64,000 nt of DNA from CAVPFA01 sp963703655 (lineage in GTDB: Bacteria > Actinomycetota > Acidimicrobiia > Acidimicrobiales > Bog-793): positions 310,001 to 374,000 of the forward strand of contig CAVPFA010000006.1 of the NCBI GenBank assembly GCA_963703655.1. Reading direction: 5' to 3'. Every line of letters begins with the position of its first letter. The first letter of the stretch is position 1. The position numbers and the translations under genes were made by a program. The notes under the pieces were generated by a model that was given only the letters and a program-made list of their open reading frames with translations, did no database searches and was not told the DNA's origin. This document shows positions 8,136-16,108 of this stretch, piece after piece.

Positions 8136-8744
8136 TTATCGGCGTTCGAGGGGGACAGCAGCCAACCCGGCGAGCGTGCCTCGAACCGCCAGCGTCCAGC
8201 GGCGGTCCACAGATCCCTTGGAGGTCCCGAGCCATCCGGCGGTCTCTTGTGCGACCAGGCCCTGTATGAGCGCTACGAGCACGTGTGCGATGTCAGCCTC
8301 ATCGCCAACCAGAGCGCCAGCGTCCACGCAGCGCCTGACGCTCTCCACGATGAACTCCCTGACCGAGCTGCCGGCGGCGAGCTCTTGGGGGCCCGGCTCG
8401 AAATCGCTGAACGGTCGAGAAAACATCACCTCTGCCAGAACTGGGTTCTCGCCGACGAACCTCCGCCACATTTGAACGGCATCCACAAGGTCAGAAACGG
8501 GGTTGTCGGACCTCTCGAGCTGCTCGAAGCGACCTCGCAGGAGGCGGAAGCCCTCGAAGAACACCTCGCGGACGAGTCCTCCCTTGTTGCCGAACAGCTC
8601 GTAGACCGCCGGCGTGGACGTCCCCGCCTCCCTGGCAACCTTGCGGGTGGTAAACCCGGCCACTCCGTCTCTCGCCAATACCGCAATTGCTACCTGCACG
8701 ACGTGATCTCGCAGCTCGTCGGTCCGCTGCTTGGCCCTGGGCAT
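8136..8744 (-). CDS. TetR/AcrR family transcriptional regulator
   Basis: 202 residues. The N-terminal helix-turn-helix is clear: DHVVQVAIAVLARDGVAGFTT, then RKVAREAGTSTPAVYELFGNKGGL, the TetR-type recognition helix with the aromatic Y-x-x-F. The C-terminal ligand domain (residues 70-200) is all-helical and typical of regulators near acyl-CoA metabolism. It lies 71 bases downstream of the crotonase gene on the same strand and near the Rieske oxygenase, so it probably controls this catabolic group. The inverted repeats at 9593-9604 and 10881-10898 are candidate targets. The ATG at 8744 has AGAGG upstream. The ligand is unknown, perhaps an acyl-CoA or aromatic compound. Confidence 0.92.
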   Translation of the reverse strand: MPRAKQRTDELRDHVVQVAIAVLARDGVAGFTTRKVAREAGTSTPAVYELFGNKGGLVREVFFEGFRLLRGRFEQLERSDNPVSDLVDAVQMWRRFVGENPVLAEVMFSRPFSDFEPGPQELAAGSSVREFIVESVRRCVDAGALVGDEADIAHVLVALIQGLVAQETAGWLGTSKGSVDRRWTLAVRGTLAGLAAVPLERR

Positions 8745-8815
8745 GGCAACCTCTTATCGGGACAGTGTCACGAGTACTCAAATGACATCGGGCGCCTGGC
8801 CGGCACGAGCCGGCC

Positions 8816-9517
8816 TCAGGGCGACGCGGGCGCCGGGGAGGCTGGAGAGGCCCCCCAATCGGCCTCGATCGCCGCCCGAATCGCTTTCAAGGTCTGGCCT
8901 CTGGCGCGCATCTTGGTCGCTGCGTGGGCGCTCATGTCGAGCTTGGCCAGCTGAGCGGCGGTGGCAATCGCCGCATCGTGCAATTTGGACGCCTGCACGA
9001 CTCGATCCAGGAAGCCGGCGGCGACGGCGTCCTCGGGCGAGAAGGCCTCGGCGAGGATCACGGCCCTGTTGAAGTGTGCCGGCGCGAGCCGTTGCCGGCA
9101 GATCTCGAGCGCGGCCTGCGGCATCTCGAGACCGATCGCCACCTCGTTGGCGGTGATCTTGAAAGGGCCGGCTGCGCCGATCCGGTAATCGCCCGACAAA
9201 AGAAGGAAGACGCCCATCGCCACCGCATGACCCGAGCAGGCGATTATCACCGGCGTGGGAAACGACAGGATCCGTTCTGCCAGCTCGAAGCCCCCGCGAA
9301 GCATCGCCAACATCTCCGAGCCACCGGCTCCCAACACCGACAGGTCGAAGCCGGCGGAGAACACTCCCCCTCTGCCGCTGAGCACGACGACCGCTCGATC
9401 CGCGGCTGCGCGATCGAGGGCTCCGTTGATCTCGGCGAGCATCTGGACGGACAGCACGTTCACCTTGCCGTCGTCCATGGTGATGACCGCGATGCAGTCC
9501 TCGAGCTGGTACAACAC
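8816..9517 (-). CDS. enoyl-CoA hydratase/isomerase (crotonase) family protein
   Basis: The 233-residue protein starts with GTG at 9517 (MLYQLEDCIAVITMDDGKVN). It has the crotonase landmarks: the first oxyanion-hole loop in VFSAGFDLS, the second in IACSGHAVAMG, then DYRIGAAGPFKITANEVAIGLEMP, where the Glu of NEV corresponds to a catalytic position of enoyl-CoA hydratase. Members hydrate or isomerise acyl-CoA double bonds. The exact reaction cannot be assigned because the second catalytic Glu is not obvious. It precedes the TetR gene and follows the Rieske oxygenase, which suggests breakdown of an aromatic or alicyclic acid through CoA esters. Confidence 0.88.
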   Translation of the reverse strand: MLYQLEDCIAVITMDDGKVNVLSVQMLAEINGALDRAAADRAVVVLSGRGGVFSAGFDLSVLGAGGSEMLAMLRGGFELAERILSFPTPVIIACSGHAVAMGVFLLLSGDYRIGAAGPFKITANEVAIGLEMPQAALEICRQRLAPAHFNRAVILAEAFSPEDAVAAGFLDRVVQASKLHDAAIATAAQLAKLDMSAHAATKMRARGQTLKAIRAAIEADWGASPASPAPASP

Positions 9518-9592
9518 GAGCGTTCCCGTGGCGAGCCCCTCCCCGGCGCCGGCTTCCTGCCAACGTCGCAGGTTCTTGGCCGCCTCAAATCA

Positions 9593-9604
9593 AGGTGGCC
9601 ACCT
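9593..9604. promoter_or_regulatory. perfect 12-bp palindrome, candidate operator of the crotonase gene
   Basis: AGGTGGCCACCT equals its own reverse complement. It lies 76 bases upstream of the crotonase start and just downstream of a possible minus-strand promoter: TTGATT (9640-9635), 17 bases, TAGGGT (9617-9612). A repressor bound here would block transcription. The bound protein is inferred, perhaps the nearby TetR regulator. Confidence 0.35.
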
Positions 9605-9745
9605 CTCCCCCACCCTAGCGAAACATCGTTACGGAATCAAGTTACGGTTGTGTGGCCCGCAATGGCGACCTGAAGACGCTCAGGGTGAGGTGTATCTGAG
9701 AACGGCGCGGCCCCGACCGTCAGAACTGCGCGGCCGCCGGCCCCG

Positions 9746-10846
9746 TCAGCGCTCGCCGGCGGGAACGAGTGGCGCGCAGCGCTCGTAGACGAAGCGCTCG
9801 AAGGCCAACAGCAGCTGTTCGCTCTCGGCGAGGAGCCTGCCGTGCTCGATGATCCCGTTGCGGAGGCCGACCTGTGCCGCCTCGACGAGGGCCTGGTCCT
9901 CTGCTCCGACCTGGGCGTCAAATGCGATCATGTCGTTGGCCCAATCGGGGTCCACGCCATCGGCGAAATACGAGTCCGTGATCCCGTGGGTCCGTGACGG
10001 CCCGTCCGGAAACGAGTTGCTGATGGCAAGATTGGGCCGCCCGGGATTGATGTCCACCGTCATGCTCGGCAGGACGACGCAGTACGAGCCGACGCTGATC
10101 TCGCCCTCGACGTCGTAGGGCGCGGCACGCATGCTCTCTTTGAGCGGGGTCCGATGGCTCAGGACCGGCCCGGCCTCGGCGAGCTCGTAGCGGTCGGGTC
10201 CGACGTCCATCACCGATGAGAACCCCGGGTGATTGATCTGGCAGTGGTAGCACTCGAGATAGTTCTCGATGACGATCTTCCAGTTGGCGGCGGTGTCGTG
10301 AGCCGTCCGCCGGTACGGCCTGAGACGCGAGACGTCGACGCCAACCTCGGCGACGAGGTCTGGGAGCCTGCCGAGTGCCTCTGCTAGGGGCGGCGCGCCG
10401 AGATCGGTGTTCACGAAGGCCATCGGTCCCCACGTGTCGACCTGAACGGGACGCAGTCCCAGCTCGCTCGCATCGAAGCCCGCTTCCCGATTCGACCGGG
10501 GCGCAGAGCGCAGGCGCCCGTCGAGCTCATAGGTCCACGCGTGATAGGGGCACTGAAGTGTCCTCTGGTTGCCAGAGCCGAGGCAGATGCGGGTGCCTCG
10601 GTGCCGGCAGGAGTTGACGAATCCTCGGAGCTCGTTCTCGGCGTCGCGAACAAGCACGACGGGCACGATCCCGTGCTGGCCGGCCACGAAGTCGCCCGGC
10701 TCTACGAGTTGCTCGCAACTCGAGAAGTACTGCCAGGAAGAGGCGAACAGCTGTCTTTGCTCGACTGCTGCTACAGCCGGATCGCTGTACCAAGACCATG
10801 GAATCGACCGCGTGGACACTTTCGTGCTGAGTTGAGTTGAGGTCAT
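9746..10846 (-). CDS. Rieske non-heme iron oxygenase, alpha subunit
   Basis: 366 residues. The Rieske [2Fe-2S] motif is CRHRG...CPYHAW (C-x-H and C-x2-H, about residues 81-102). The catalytic domain carries the bridging and iron-binding pattern NYLECYHCQINHP, with the acidic bridge and two His, and a later Asp ligand is expected. These enzymes use electrons from a ferredoxin/reductase to dioxygenate or demethylate aromatic and related substrates. No reductase, ferredoxin or beta subunit is adjacent, so it may be a single-component alpha-type enzyme fed by electron carriers elsewhere. The neighbouring crotonase and TetR genes suggest a small catabolic regulon. Substrate unknown. Confidence 0.92.
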   Translation of the reverse strand: MTSTQLSTKVSTRSIPWSWYSDPAVAAVEQRQLFASSWQYFSSCEQLVEPGDFVAGQHGIVPVVLVRDAENELRGFVNSCRHRGTRICLGSGNQRTLQCPYHAWTYELDGRLRSAPRSNREAGFDASELGLRPVQVDTWGPMAFVNTDLGAPPLAEALGRLPDLVAEVGVDVSRLRPYRRTAHDTAANWKIVIENYLECYHCQINHPGFSSVMDVGPDRYELAEAGPVLSHRTPLKESMRAAPYDVEGEISVGSYCVVLPSMTVDINPGRPNLAISNSFPDGPSRTHGITDSYFADGVDPDWANDMIAFDAQVGAEDQALVEAAQVGLRNGIIEHGRLLAESEQLLLAFERFVYERCAPLVPAGER

Positions 10847-10880
10847 GGCATTCCGTTTCGGCTCTTTTTTCAGGCTACTA

Positions 10881-10898
10881 CCTGAACGGTCAGTCAGG
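10881..10898. promoter_or_regulatory. inverted repeat resembling a TetR operator upstream of the Rieske gene
   Basis: CCTGA-(8 bases)-TCAGG forms a perfect 5-bp inverted repeat with a partly symmetric core (read on the minus strand it contains TGACTGACCGTTCAGG). It sits 35-52 bases upstream of the Rieske start, next to TAGTAG/TAGCCT, which could be the -10 region. The form is typical of TetR-family sites. Confidence 0.4.
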
Positions 10899-10992
10899 AA
10901 AGCCTGCGACTTGAACCCAGGCTCCGAGCGAGGTCAACTGGCAGCGCCATGACCGCAGCCACCGATCCGCGATCATGGGCGTTGGAGGGCTC

Positions 10993-12249
10993 GTGATCGA
11001 GCTCGACGCGATCGAGCTCGAGACCGGCCCTATCGCGGCCGGGGGCGGCTGTGTCGCTCGTGCCGGCGACGGTCGCGTGGTGTTCGTACGGCACGCGTTG
11101 CCCGGAGAGCGCGTCGTGGCGCGGATCACCGGGGAGGCGAAGTCGTACCTGCGAGCCGACGCGGTCGAGATCATCGATGCCTCGCCCGATCGCGTGGAGC
11201 CGCCTTGCCCCTACGCCGGACCGGGGCGCTGCGGCGGTTGCGACTGGCAGCACGTCTCGCTCCCGGCGCAGCGGAGCCTGAAGGCCGATCTCGTGGCAGA
11301 GCAGCTTCGTAGGCTCGCCGGAGTCGACCGGGTCGTGGAGGTCGAGGAGATCGGTGGCGCCCCGGGGGGACTCGGCTGGCGCACTCGCGTCCGCTTTGCC
11401 GTCGACGGTGACGGTCGCGTCGGGCTCCACAAGCATCGCTCCCACGACCTGCAGTTGGTGGACCGGTGTCTCATCGCTTCGGCCGCGGTCGAGGAGCTCG
11501 GCGTCGAGGAACGGGAGTGGCCGGACATCGACGATATCGAGGTGTTCGCGTCAGGCGTAGGGGGTGAGCGCGTCGTGTCGCTGACCGCGCGAAGCCGGCG
11601 GCTCGCCCGGGTACCGTCCCTCGACGCCGGCCTCGTCGTCAACGGCCGCGTCGTCCGTGGACCCGAGCGGCTGAGCTTCGAGGTGCTGCAGCGTCGGTTC
11701 CAAGTGAGCGCCGGCGTCTTCTGGCAAGTGCACCCTAATGCCCCTCACGTCCTCGCTCGGGCCGTCCTGGACGGGCTCGGGGCCCGCCCAGGAGACCGCG
11801 TCGCCGATCTCTACGCGGGGGCCGGCCTTTTCGCGGCGCTAGTGGGGGACGTTGTCGGCCCGGACGGTTCCGTCCTTGCGGTTGAACGGGACCGTTGGGC
11901 GTGCGCCGACGCCGCCAGCAACACCGCCGGTCAGCCGCACATCGAGGTGCGCAAAGCCGCTGTCACGCCGGCACTCGTCGCAAACGGTCTGGGTGCGGTG
12001 AACCTGGTAGTTCTCGACCCGTCCCGCGAGGGCGCCGCCCGGGGCGTCATGGGCGCACTCGGCGCCCTCGAACCGTCGCTTAGGCGGATCGTGTACGTGG
12101 CCTGTGACCCGGCGTCGTTCGCTCGCGACGTCCGCGTCCTGCTAGATGCCGACTGGGTGCTTCGGTCGCTTCGGTGCTTCGACCTGTTCCCGATGACCGA
12201 GCACGTGGAGCTGGTCGCAGTCCTCGAGCCCCCCTGGTCGGAGCGGTGA
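10993..12249 (+). CDS. 23S rRNA (uracil-5-)-methyltransferase RumA/RlmD-like, TRAM domain
   Basis: 418 residues from GTG 10993, chosen because GGAGG lies four bases upstream; ATG 10975 in the same frame is an alternative. An N-terminal TRAM domain (about 1-55: GGGCVARAGDGRVVFVRHALPGERV) is followed by a Cys cluster CPYAGPGRCGGCDW that fits the iron-sulfur ligand set of RumA-type enzymes. The SAM-binding motif is VADLYAGAGLFAA and the catalytic region is YVACDPASFARD with the nucleophilic Cys. Family members make 5-methyluridine in rRNA or tRNA using SAM. The precise target cannot be told from sequence alone. It is monocistronic and converges on the DinB-like gene. Confidence 0.9.
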   Translation: MIELDAIELETGPIAAGGGCVARAGDGRVVFVRHALPGERVVARITGEAKSYLRADAVEIIDASPDRVEPPCPYAGPGRCGGCDWQHVSLPAQRSLKADLVAEQLRRLAGVDRVVEVEEIGGAPGGLGWRTRVRFAVDGDGRVGLHKHRSHDLQLVDRCLIASAAVEELGVEEREWPDIDDIEVFASGVGGERVVSLTARSRRLARVPSLDAGLVVNGRVVRGPERLSFEVLQRRFQVSAGVFWQVHPNAPHVLARAVLDGLGARPGDRVADLYAGAGLFAALVGDVVGPDGSVLAVERDRWACADAASNTAGQPHIEVRKAAVTPALVANGLGAVNLVVLDPSREGAARGVMGALGALEPSLRRIVYVACDPASFARDVRVLLDADWVLRSLRCFDLFPMTEHVELVAVLEPPWSER

Positions 12250-12276
12250 CACCAAGCTGACGCCGAGTAGGAGGCG

Positions 12277-12912
12277 CTAGGGCGCCGCCGCTTCCCAGGG
12301 TTGGATCCACGGGCTTGGAGGCCACCCCTCCGCAGCCGCCATGAGCGGGAACGCCGTTGCGCCGTCGATCGTCTCGCGGATGATGTCGGCGTGGCCGGCG
12401 TGCCGTGCGGTCTCCTCGATCAGATGCAGCAGCACCCACCGCACCGACCATGCCTCGACGTCAGCTGGGAACCATGGCACCCCTTTTGGGACCGGAACGG
12501 CGCGACCAACGTCGTCGATTTCCGCGATCGCCGCTTCGGTCTGGCCTGCACCCTCGTCATAACGTTCCAGGATGGCCGCCAGGCGCTCCCCCGGCTCCAT
12601 GCGGAGGTTAGATCCGTAGTCGTCGTCCAAGACCGGGGGCCGCTCGAGAACGACGTTGTCGATCCAGAACCGCTCCACCGCCGTGAGGTGCTTTATGAGG
12701 CCCCCCACGCTCAGCGTTGTGACTGCGGGCGCGGAGCGCGCCTGGTCGTCGGTCAGTCCGTGGGCCGTAAGGCGGACCACGTAACGCTGCTGCGCGAGGA
12801 AGCCGAGCAGACCCTCGCGCTCGTCGATGACGGGGTTAACCAGACCTGGCATGGCGGACAACCTTTCTGCGGGGTCCACAAAGCCCGCGGAAGTCGGGGA
12901 ATGGATAATCAC
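12277..12912 (-). CDS. DinB family protein (DUF664)
   Basis: The protein has 211 residues from 12912; ATG 12852 (MPGLVNPVIDEREGLL) is an equally good start and closer to the domain. Four-helix DinB-like fold with the expected metal-binding His positions: LIKHLTAVERFW in the second helix and LLHLIEETARHAGHADIIRE near the C-terminus. Actinobacterial DUF664 proteins are related to mycothiol- or bacillithiol-dependent transferases, but their substrates are mostly unknown. The C-terminal WPPSPWIQPWE is typical of the group. It is divergent from the WYL regulator, and a 10-bp palindrome lies between them, so it may be a target of that regulator. Confidence 0.85.
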   Translation of the reverse strand: MIIHSPTSAGFVDPAERLSAMPGLVNPVIDEREGLLGFLAQQRYVVRLTAHGLTDDQARSAPAVTTLSVGGLIKHLTAVERFWIDNVVLERPPVLDDDYGSNLRMEPGERLAAILERYDEGAGQTEAAIAEIDDVGRAVPVPKGVPWFPADVEAWSVRWVLLHLIEETARHAGHADIIRETIDGATAFPLMAAAEGWPPSPWIQPWEAAAP

Positions 12913-12943
12913 GGGACAAGTATCCGCGAAAATCAGGTCATCT

Positions 12944-12953
12944 ACTGGCCAGT
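12944..12953. promoter_or_regulatory. perfect 10-bp palindrome between the DinB-like and WYL genes
   Basis: ACTGGCCAGT is self-complementary and lies in the gap between two divergent genes, 22 bases before the WYL regulator's likely ATG. It is a candidate autoregulatory site. Confidence 0.3.
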
Positions 12954-12974
12954 TTGCGTGCGATCATCGTGACC

Positions 12975-14000
12975 ATGCGCGCTGACCGCCTCGTCGCCGT
13001 GCTCCTGCTTCTGCAAAGGCGCGGACAGGTGACCACCGCCGAGGTGGCGGAAGAGCTCGAGGTCTCGGAACGGACCGCCCGCCGCGATCTCCAAGCGCTG
13101 GGCATGGCCGGACTTCCCATCTATTCACGCCAAGGCCGCAACGGCGGTTGGAGGCTCGCAGGAGGAGGGCGCACCGATCTGAGTGGCTTGAGCGCCGCGG
13201 AGGCTCGAGCCCTGTTTCTCGTCGCCGGACCTTCCTCGTCGGCCACGCCCGAAGTCAGATCGGCGCTCCGCAAGCTCGTGCGCGCCCTCCCCGAGCCCTT
13301 CCGGACCGATGCGGAGGCCGCCGCGACCGCTGTGGTGATCGACCCGACCGGCTGGGACCGCCCGGTCGCGCCTCGTCCGACGCCGGAGCACCTCGAAGCC
13401 GTTCAACGAGCGGTCATAAAGGGCGAGCAGATCTCGCTCGGCTACGTGGCGAGCGACCGGGTGCGCACGACCCGATTGGTGGACCCACTCGGCCTGGCGG
13501 CGAAGGGCTCGGCCTGGTACCTGGTGGCGGGAACCGACGCCGGTCTGCGCACCTTCCGGGTGGACCGCATCGCCTCGGTGACCTCGACCGGCCAAGCGGT
13601 GGCGCGGCCTGAAGGTTTCGATCTCGCCGAGGCCTGGCGGCTCATCTCCGCCGAGGTCGACGAGCGCCGGACGCCTGTGCGCGCCGCCGCGCTCGGCGAC
13701 GCCGGAGGTCGTTCCCCTTTGCCGCTGGGTCTTCGGAATCCGCGTTCGGATCGGCCCTCCAGGTCGCGACTGCAGGGTCGAGGTTGAGTTCCGCGGTCAC
13801 ACTCCTCGCTCGTTGGCCGGCGAGCTCGCCTCTTTGGGCGGTGGCCTCGAGGTCATTGATCCGCCCGAGGTCCGCGAGCACCTCGCGCGATCGGATCGGA
13901 ACTGGTGGGGACCTATCGCAAGGAACCTCCGGGCGAGGCTGCGGGCGGATCGGGCTGGACGAGCCACGCGCCGAACGGCGCGGGCTACCCCGAGGCTTGA
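12975..14000 (+). CDS. WYL-domain transcriptional regulator (DeoR-like HTH), frameshifted twice as sequenced
   Basis: ATG 12975 begins MRADRLVAVLLLLQRRGQV, followed by the HTH TAEVAEELEVSERTARRDLQAL. The WYL core is seen in ISLGYVASDRVRTTRLVDPLGL and GSAWYLVAGTDAGLRTFRVDRI. Near 13707 (an extra G in ccgga) the frame must shift, giving EVVPLCRWVFGIRVRIGPPG, then SLAGELASLGGGLEVIDPPEVREHLAR. Near 13890 one base is missing, and the tail then reads IGSELVGTYRKEP to the stop at 13998-14000. The repaired length is about 341 residues, normal for the family. WYL proteins sense nucleic-acid or nucleotide-like ligands. It is divergent from the DinB-like gene and convergent with PIG-L. Confidence 0.82.
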
Positions 14001-14006
14001 CAGTTC

Positions 14007-14723
14007 TCAGCGCGTATCGACGACTTGGAAGCTCTCGGCGAGCCGTCCTTCGGGAAGGCCCAGGCCAGCCGCCGTCGCGACCGACCACGAGCGGACCATC
14101 TCCGCGAGGCGGTCCCCGTCGGCGATCTGGCTGCGATGGCAGAGCAGAGCCGAGATCTTGCGTTCGATGGTTGTCGTGATGTCCACGGCTTGGGACGACC
14201 GCGGCGAAGCCATCAGCCAGACCTCCTCGACAATGTGCGGCTCGAGTCCGGCGGCGAGCAGGTCCGGGTAGGCGAACGGGTTCCTCGCGTCGGGATACAC
14301 CGCTTGAAGGGTTGCCTCACCTGCCGCGAGATGGTCAGGGTGACTGGCGCGGACGCGGTCCCACATGCGCTCGGGTGACGAGCAGACCACCCGTTCGGGC
14401 TTGACGATCCGAATGACGCGGGCGATGTCGCGGCGCAGACCGGAAGAGACCTGCAACGAGCCGTCGGGGTAGCCGAGGAAATGCAGGTCCGTGACGCCGA
14501 CCTCGGCCGCGGCCTTGCGCTGCTCCTCCTGACGGACCCGCGCCAACGAGTGGACGTCGATGTCCGGATCGGCGCTGCCGGCGGCTCCATCGGTCACGAT
14601 GCAGTACGTCACCGCGCAGCCGCGTTCGGTCCAGGTCGCTATCGAACCTGCCGCGCCGAAGTCAACATCGTCGGGGTGCGCGGTGACCACAAGAACCCTC
14701 GCGGGCTCGGTCGAGGCGCTCAC
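14007..14723 (-). CDS. PIG-L family deacetylase (MshB-like)
   Basis: 238 residues from GTG 14723, chosen because an AAAGGTGG ribosome-binding site lies seven bases upstream. The zinc-binding motif VVTAHPDDVDFG is at residues 10-20 and the third ligand region is SHPDHLAAG near 130. The family includes GlcNAc-PI de-N-acetylase and mycothiol deacetylase MshB, which remove an acetyl group from N-acetylglucosaminyl compounds. The divergent neighbour encodes an amino-sugar type SIS protein, which supports a role with an N-acetylated amino sugar. Which substrate is used cannot be told, and MshB itself is only one possibility. Confidence 0.88.
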   Translation of the reverse strand: MSASTEPARVLVVTAHPDDVDFGAAGSIATWTERGCAVTYCIVTDGAAGSADPDIDVHSLARVRQEEQRKAAAEVGVTDLHFLGYPDGSLQVSSGLRRDIARVIRIVKPERVVCSSPERMWDRVRASHPDHLAAGEATLQAVYPDARNPFAYPDLLAAGLEPHIVEEVWLMASPRSSQAVDITTTIERKISALLCHRSQIADGDRLAEMVRSWSVATAAGLGLPEGRLAESFQVVDTR

Positions 14724-14899
14724 GCCGGGGCCACCTTTGCGCATCTGGAGGCGAACTTGTCGATGATCTTCTGGTTCCAGTTGTTCGAGTCGGCCATCAT
14801 CTCTCCGGGGACACATGGTTTTCTCGCGACGCTAGCGGCCCGCGAGCGGCGAAAGGCTTACGCATACCGTTGGTTGTTCTCGTCCAGACCTGCCCGCCA

Positions 14900-14905
14900 T
14901 AGGGT
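14900..14905 (+). promoter_or_regulatory. -10 box (TAGGGT) seven bases before a short upstream ORF
   Basis: TAGGGT is followed after seven bases by ATG 14913, the start of a 16-codon frame that ends exactly at the start of the SIS gene. The spacing fits a leaderless transcript beginning at that ATG. Confidence 0.4.
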
Positions 14906-14912
14906 GGGCTGT

Positions 14913-14963
14913 ATGGAAGCCGCCGACTCCGACCGCCCGGGTGGTCCTGCCCGGGTTCCTTGA
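14913..14963 (+). CDS. possible 16-residue leader peptide coupled to the SIS gene
   Basis: The frame MEAADSDRPGGPARVP ends in TGA at 14961-14963, and the A of that stop is the A of the SIS gene's ATG (TGATG). With a -10 box seven bases upstream, it could be a translated leader whose termination feeds initiation of the SIS gene. Alternatively it is the true N-terminus of the SIS protein, separated by another single-base indel like those seen nearby. Confidence 0.3.
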   Translation: MEAADSDRPGGPARVP

Positions 14964-15963
14964 TGGCAGCAGAGATGGCAGAACAGCCCGATCGCCTGGC
15001 TGTCCTGCTCGCTCGCAGATCCGAGATTGCCAGCGAGGTTCGTGCCCTTGTTCCCGAGCCCCTGGCCGGGACCGTGCTCGTCGCGCGCGGTTCGTCGGAT
15101 CACGCTGCAACAGTCGGGCGATACCTGCTCGAGATGGCCACGGGCCGGCCGGTCGCCTCGGCGTCGCCCAGCATCTACACCCTGTATCGGACCGATGTCG
15201 ACTTCGCGGGCTATCTCGTCGTTGCGGTCAGCCAGTCCGGCCGCACGCCGGAGATCGCCGAAGTGCTGGCGCGGGCCAAGTCGACCGGGGCCCGGACGAT
15301 CGCCGTGACCAACGACGAGACCAGCCCGCTGGCCCGGGTCGCCGACCTCTCGATCGCCCTCGACGTGGGCGAGGAACTCTCGGTGCCGGCGACTAAGACC
15401 GTCACTGCGCAGTTGGCCGTCTTCTCGATGATCGCCCAGGCCATTCGCGACATCGGTCTCGACCACGCCGCCGACGACCTGCCGGGTCTCGTCGCCGACC
15501 TCCTCGATGACGAGGAGCCGGCCGAACGGCTCGCGTCGTGGCTCGTCGACGCCACTCGCTTCGCGACCGTTGCTCGTGGGCTTCTCTACGGCGCCGCGGC
15601 CGAGACGGCGCTCAAGGTCGAAGAAACCACGTCGTTGTTCGCATCGTCGTTCTCCGCAGCCGACCTTCGTCACGGCCCGATCGCCGTCGCGTCCACCGGC
15701 ATCCCGGTCCTCGCGTTCGCCCATCCCGGCCCCGCCAGCTCCGACGTCTTGCAGCTGGTGGCCGAGCTCGAGGCCCGGGCGCGAGCACGCGCATCGCCGG
15801 ACCGGTCCCGGGCAGCTCCCTTTGGTGGTCCGATCGCGCGCCGGAGACACTGGCTCCGATCTTGGCGGTAGTCCGCGGCCAGCAGCTTGCGTTCCACCTG
15901 GCGATGCGACTCGGCCGGAACCCAGACACCCCAGCAGGATTGACCAAGGTCACCGTCACGTGA
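14963..15963 (+). CDS. SIS-domain sugar isomerase/aminotransferase-like protein, frameshifted as sequenced
   Basis: From ATG 14963 the protein reads MAEQPDRLAVLLARR and then a double SIS fold: VARGSSDHAATVGRYLLE and VVAVSQSGRTPEIAEVL in the first half, LLYGAAAETALKVEETTS and DLRHGPIAVAS in the second. It resembles the isomerase half of glucosamine-6-phosphate synthase (GlmS) without the glutaminase domain, like NagB-II/AgaS proteins. Near 15775-15783 one base is missing, and the next frame continues RIAGPVPGSSLWWSD and ends LTKVTVT, the usual family end. Repaired length is about 333 residues. The likely role is isomerisation or deamination of an amino-sugar phosphate, consistent with the divergent PIG-L deacetylase. 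Confidence 0.85.
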
Positions 15964-16002
15964 GGCGCCGGGCTCGGCGCGAGGCCGGCTCTCACAGTCG
16001 GG

Positions 16003-16008
16003 TACACT
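16003..16008 (+). promoter_or_regulatory. possible -10 box (TACACT) of the helicase gene with a long 5' leader
   Basis: TACACT lies about 100 bases upstream of the helicase GTG, which would give a long untranslated leader, unlike the leaderless genes elsewhere here. I see no good -35 hexamer at the usual distance. Confidence 0.25.
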
Positions 16009-16050
16009 TGGGGGTCCGATCGAACTGATCGGCTTCCGGCTGTGGCCGGT

Positions 16051-16087
16051 AAGGCCTCGAGACGATGTTCTGGTTGGCCTTCTTTTT
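16051..16087 (+). promoter_or_regulatory. hairpin with T-tract in the helicase leader, possible attenuator
   Basis: AAGGCC (16051-16056) and GGCCTT (16076-16081) form a perfect 6-bp stem followed at once by C and TTTTT (16083-16087), the form of an intrinsic terminator. A competing pairing exists between CTCGA (16056-16060) and TCGAG (16087-16091), which would break the terminator stem. It lies 22 bases before the GTG start of a gene carrying an RNA-binding cold-shock domain. Confidence 0.35.
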
Positions 16088-16108
16088 CGAGCTGACTGGA
16101 GTCTCCGC

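Noticed and set aside
12272..12287. GGCGC-TAGG-GCGCC hairpin between the convergent methyltransferase and DinB-like genes as a terminator
   Set aside because: Only a 5-bp stem, no T-tract, and such GC stems are expected by chance in this DNA.
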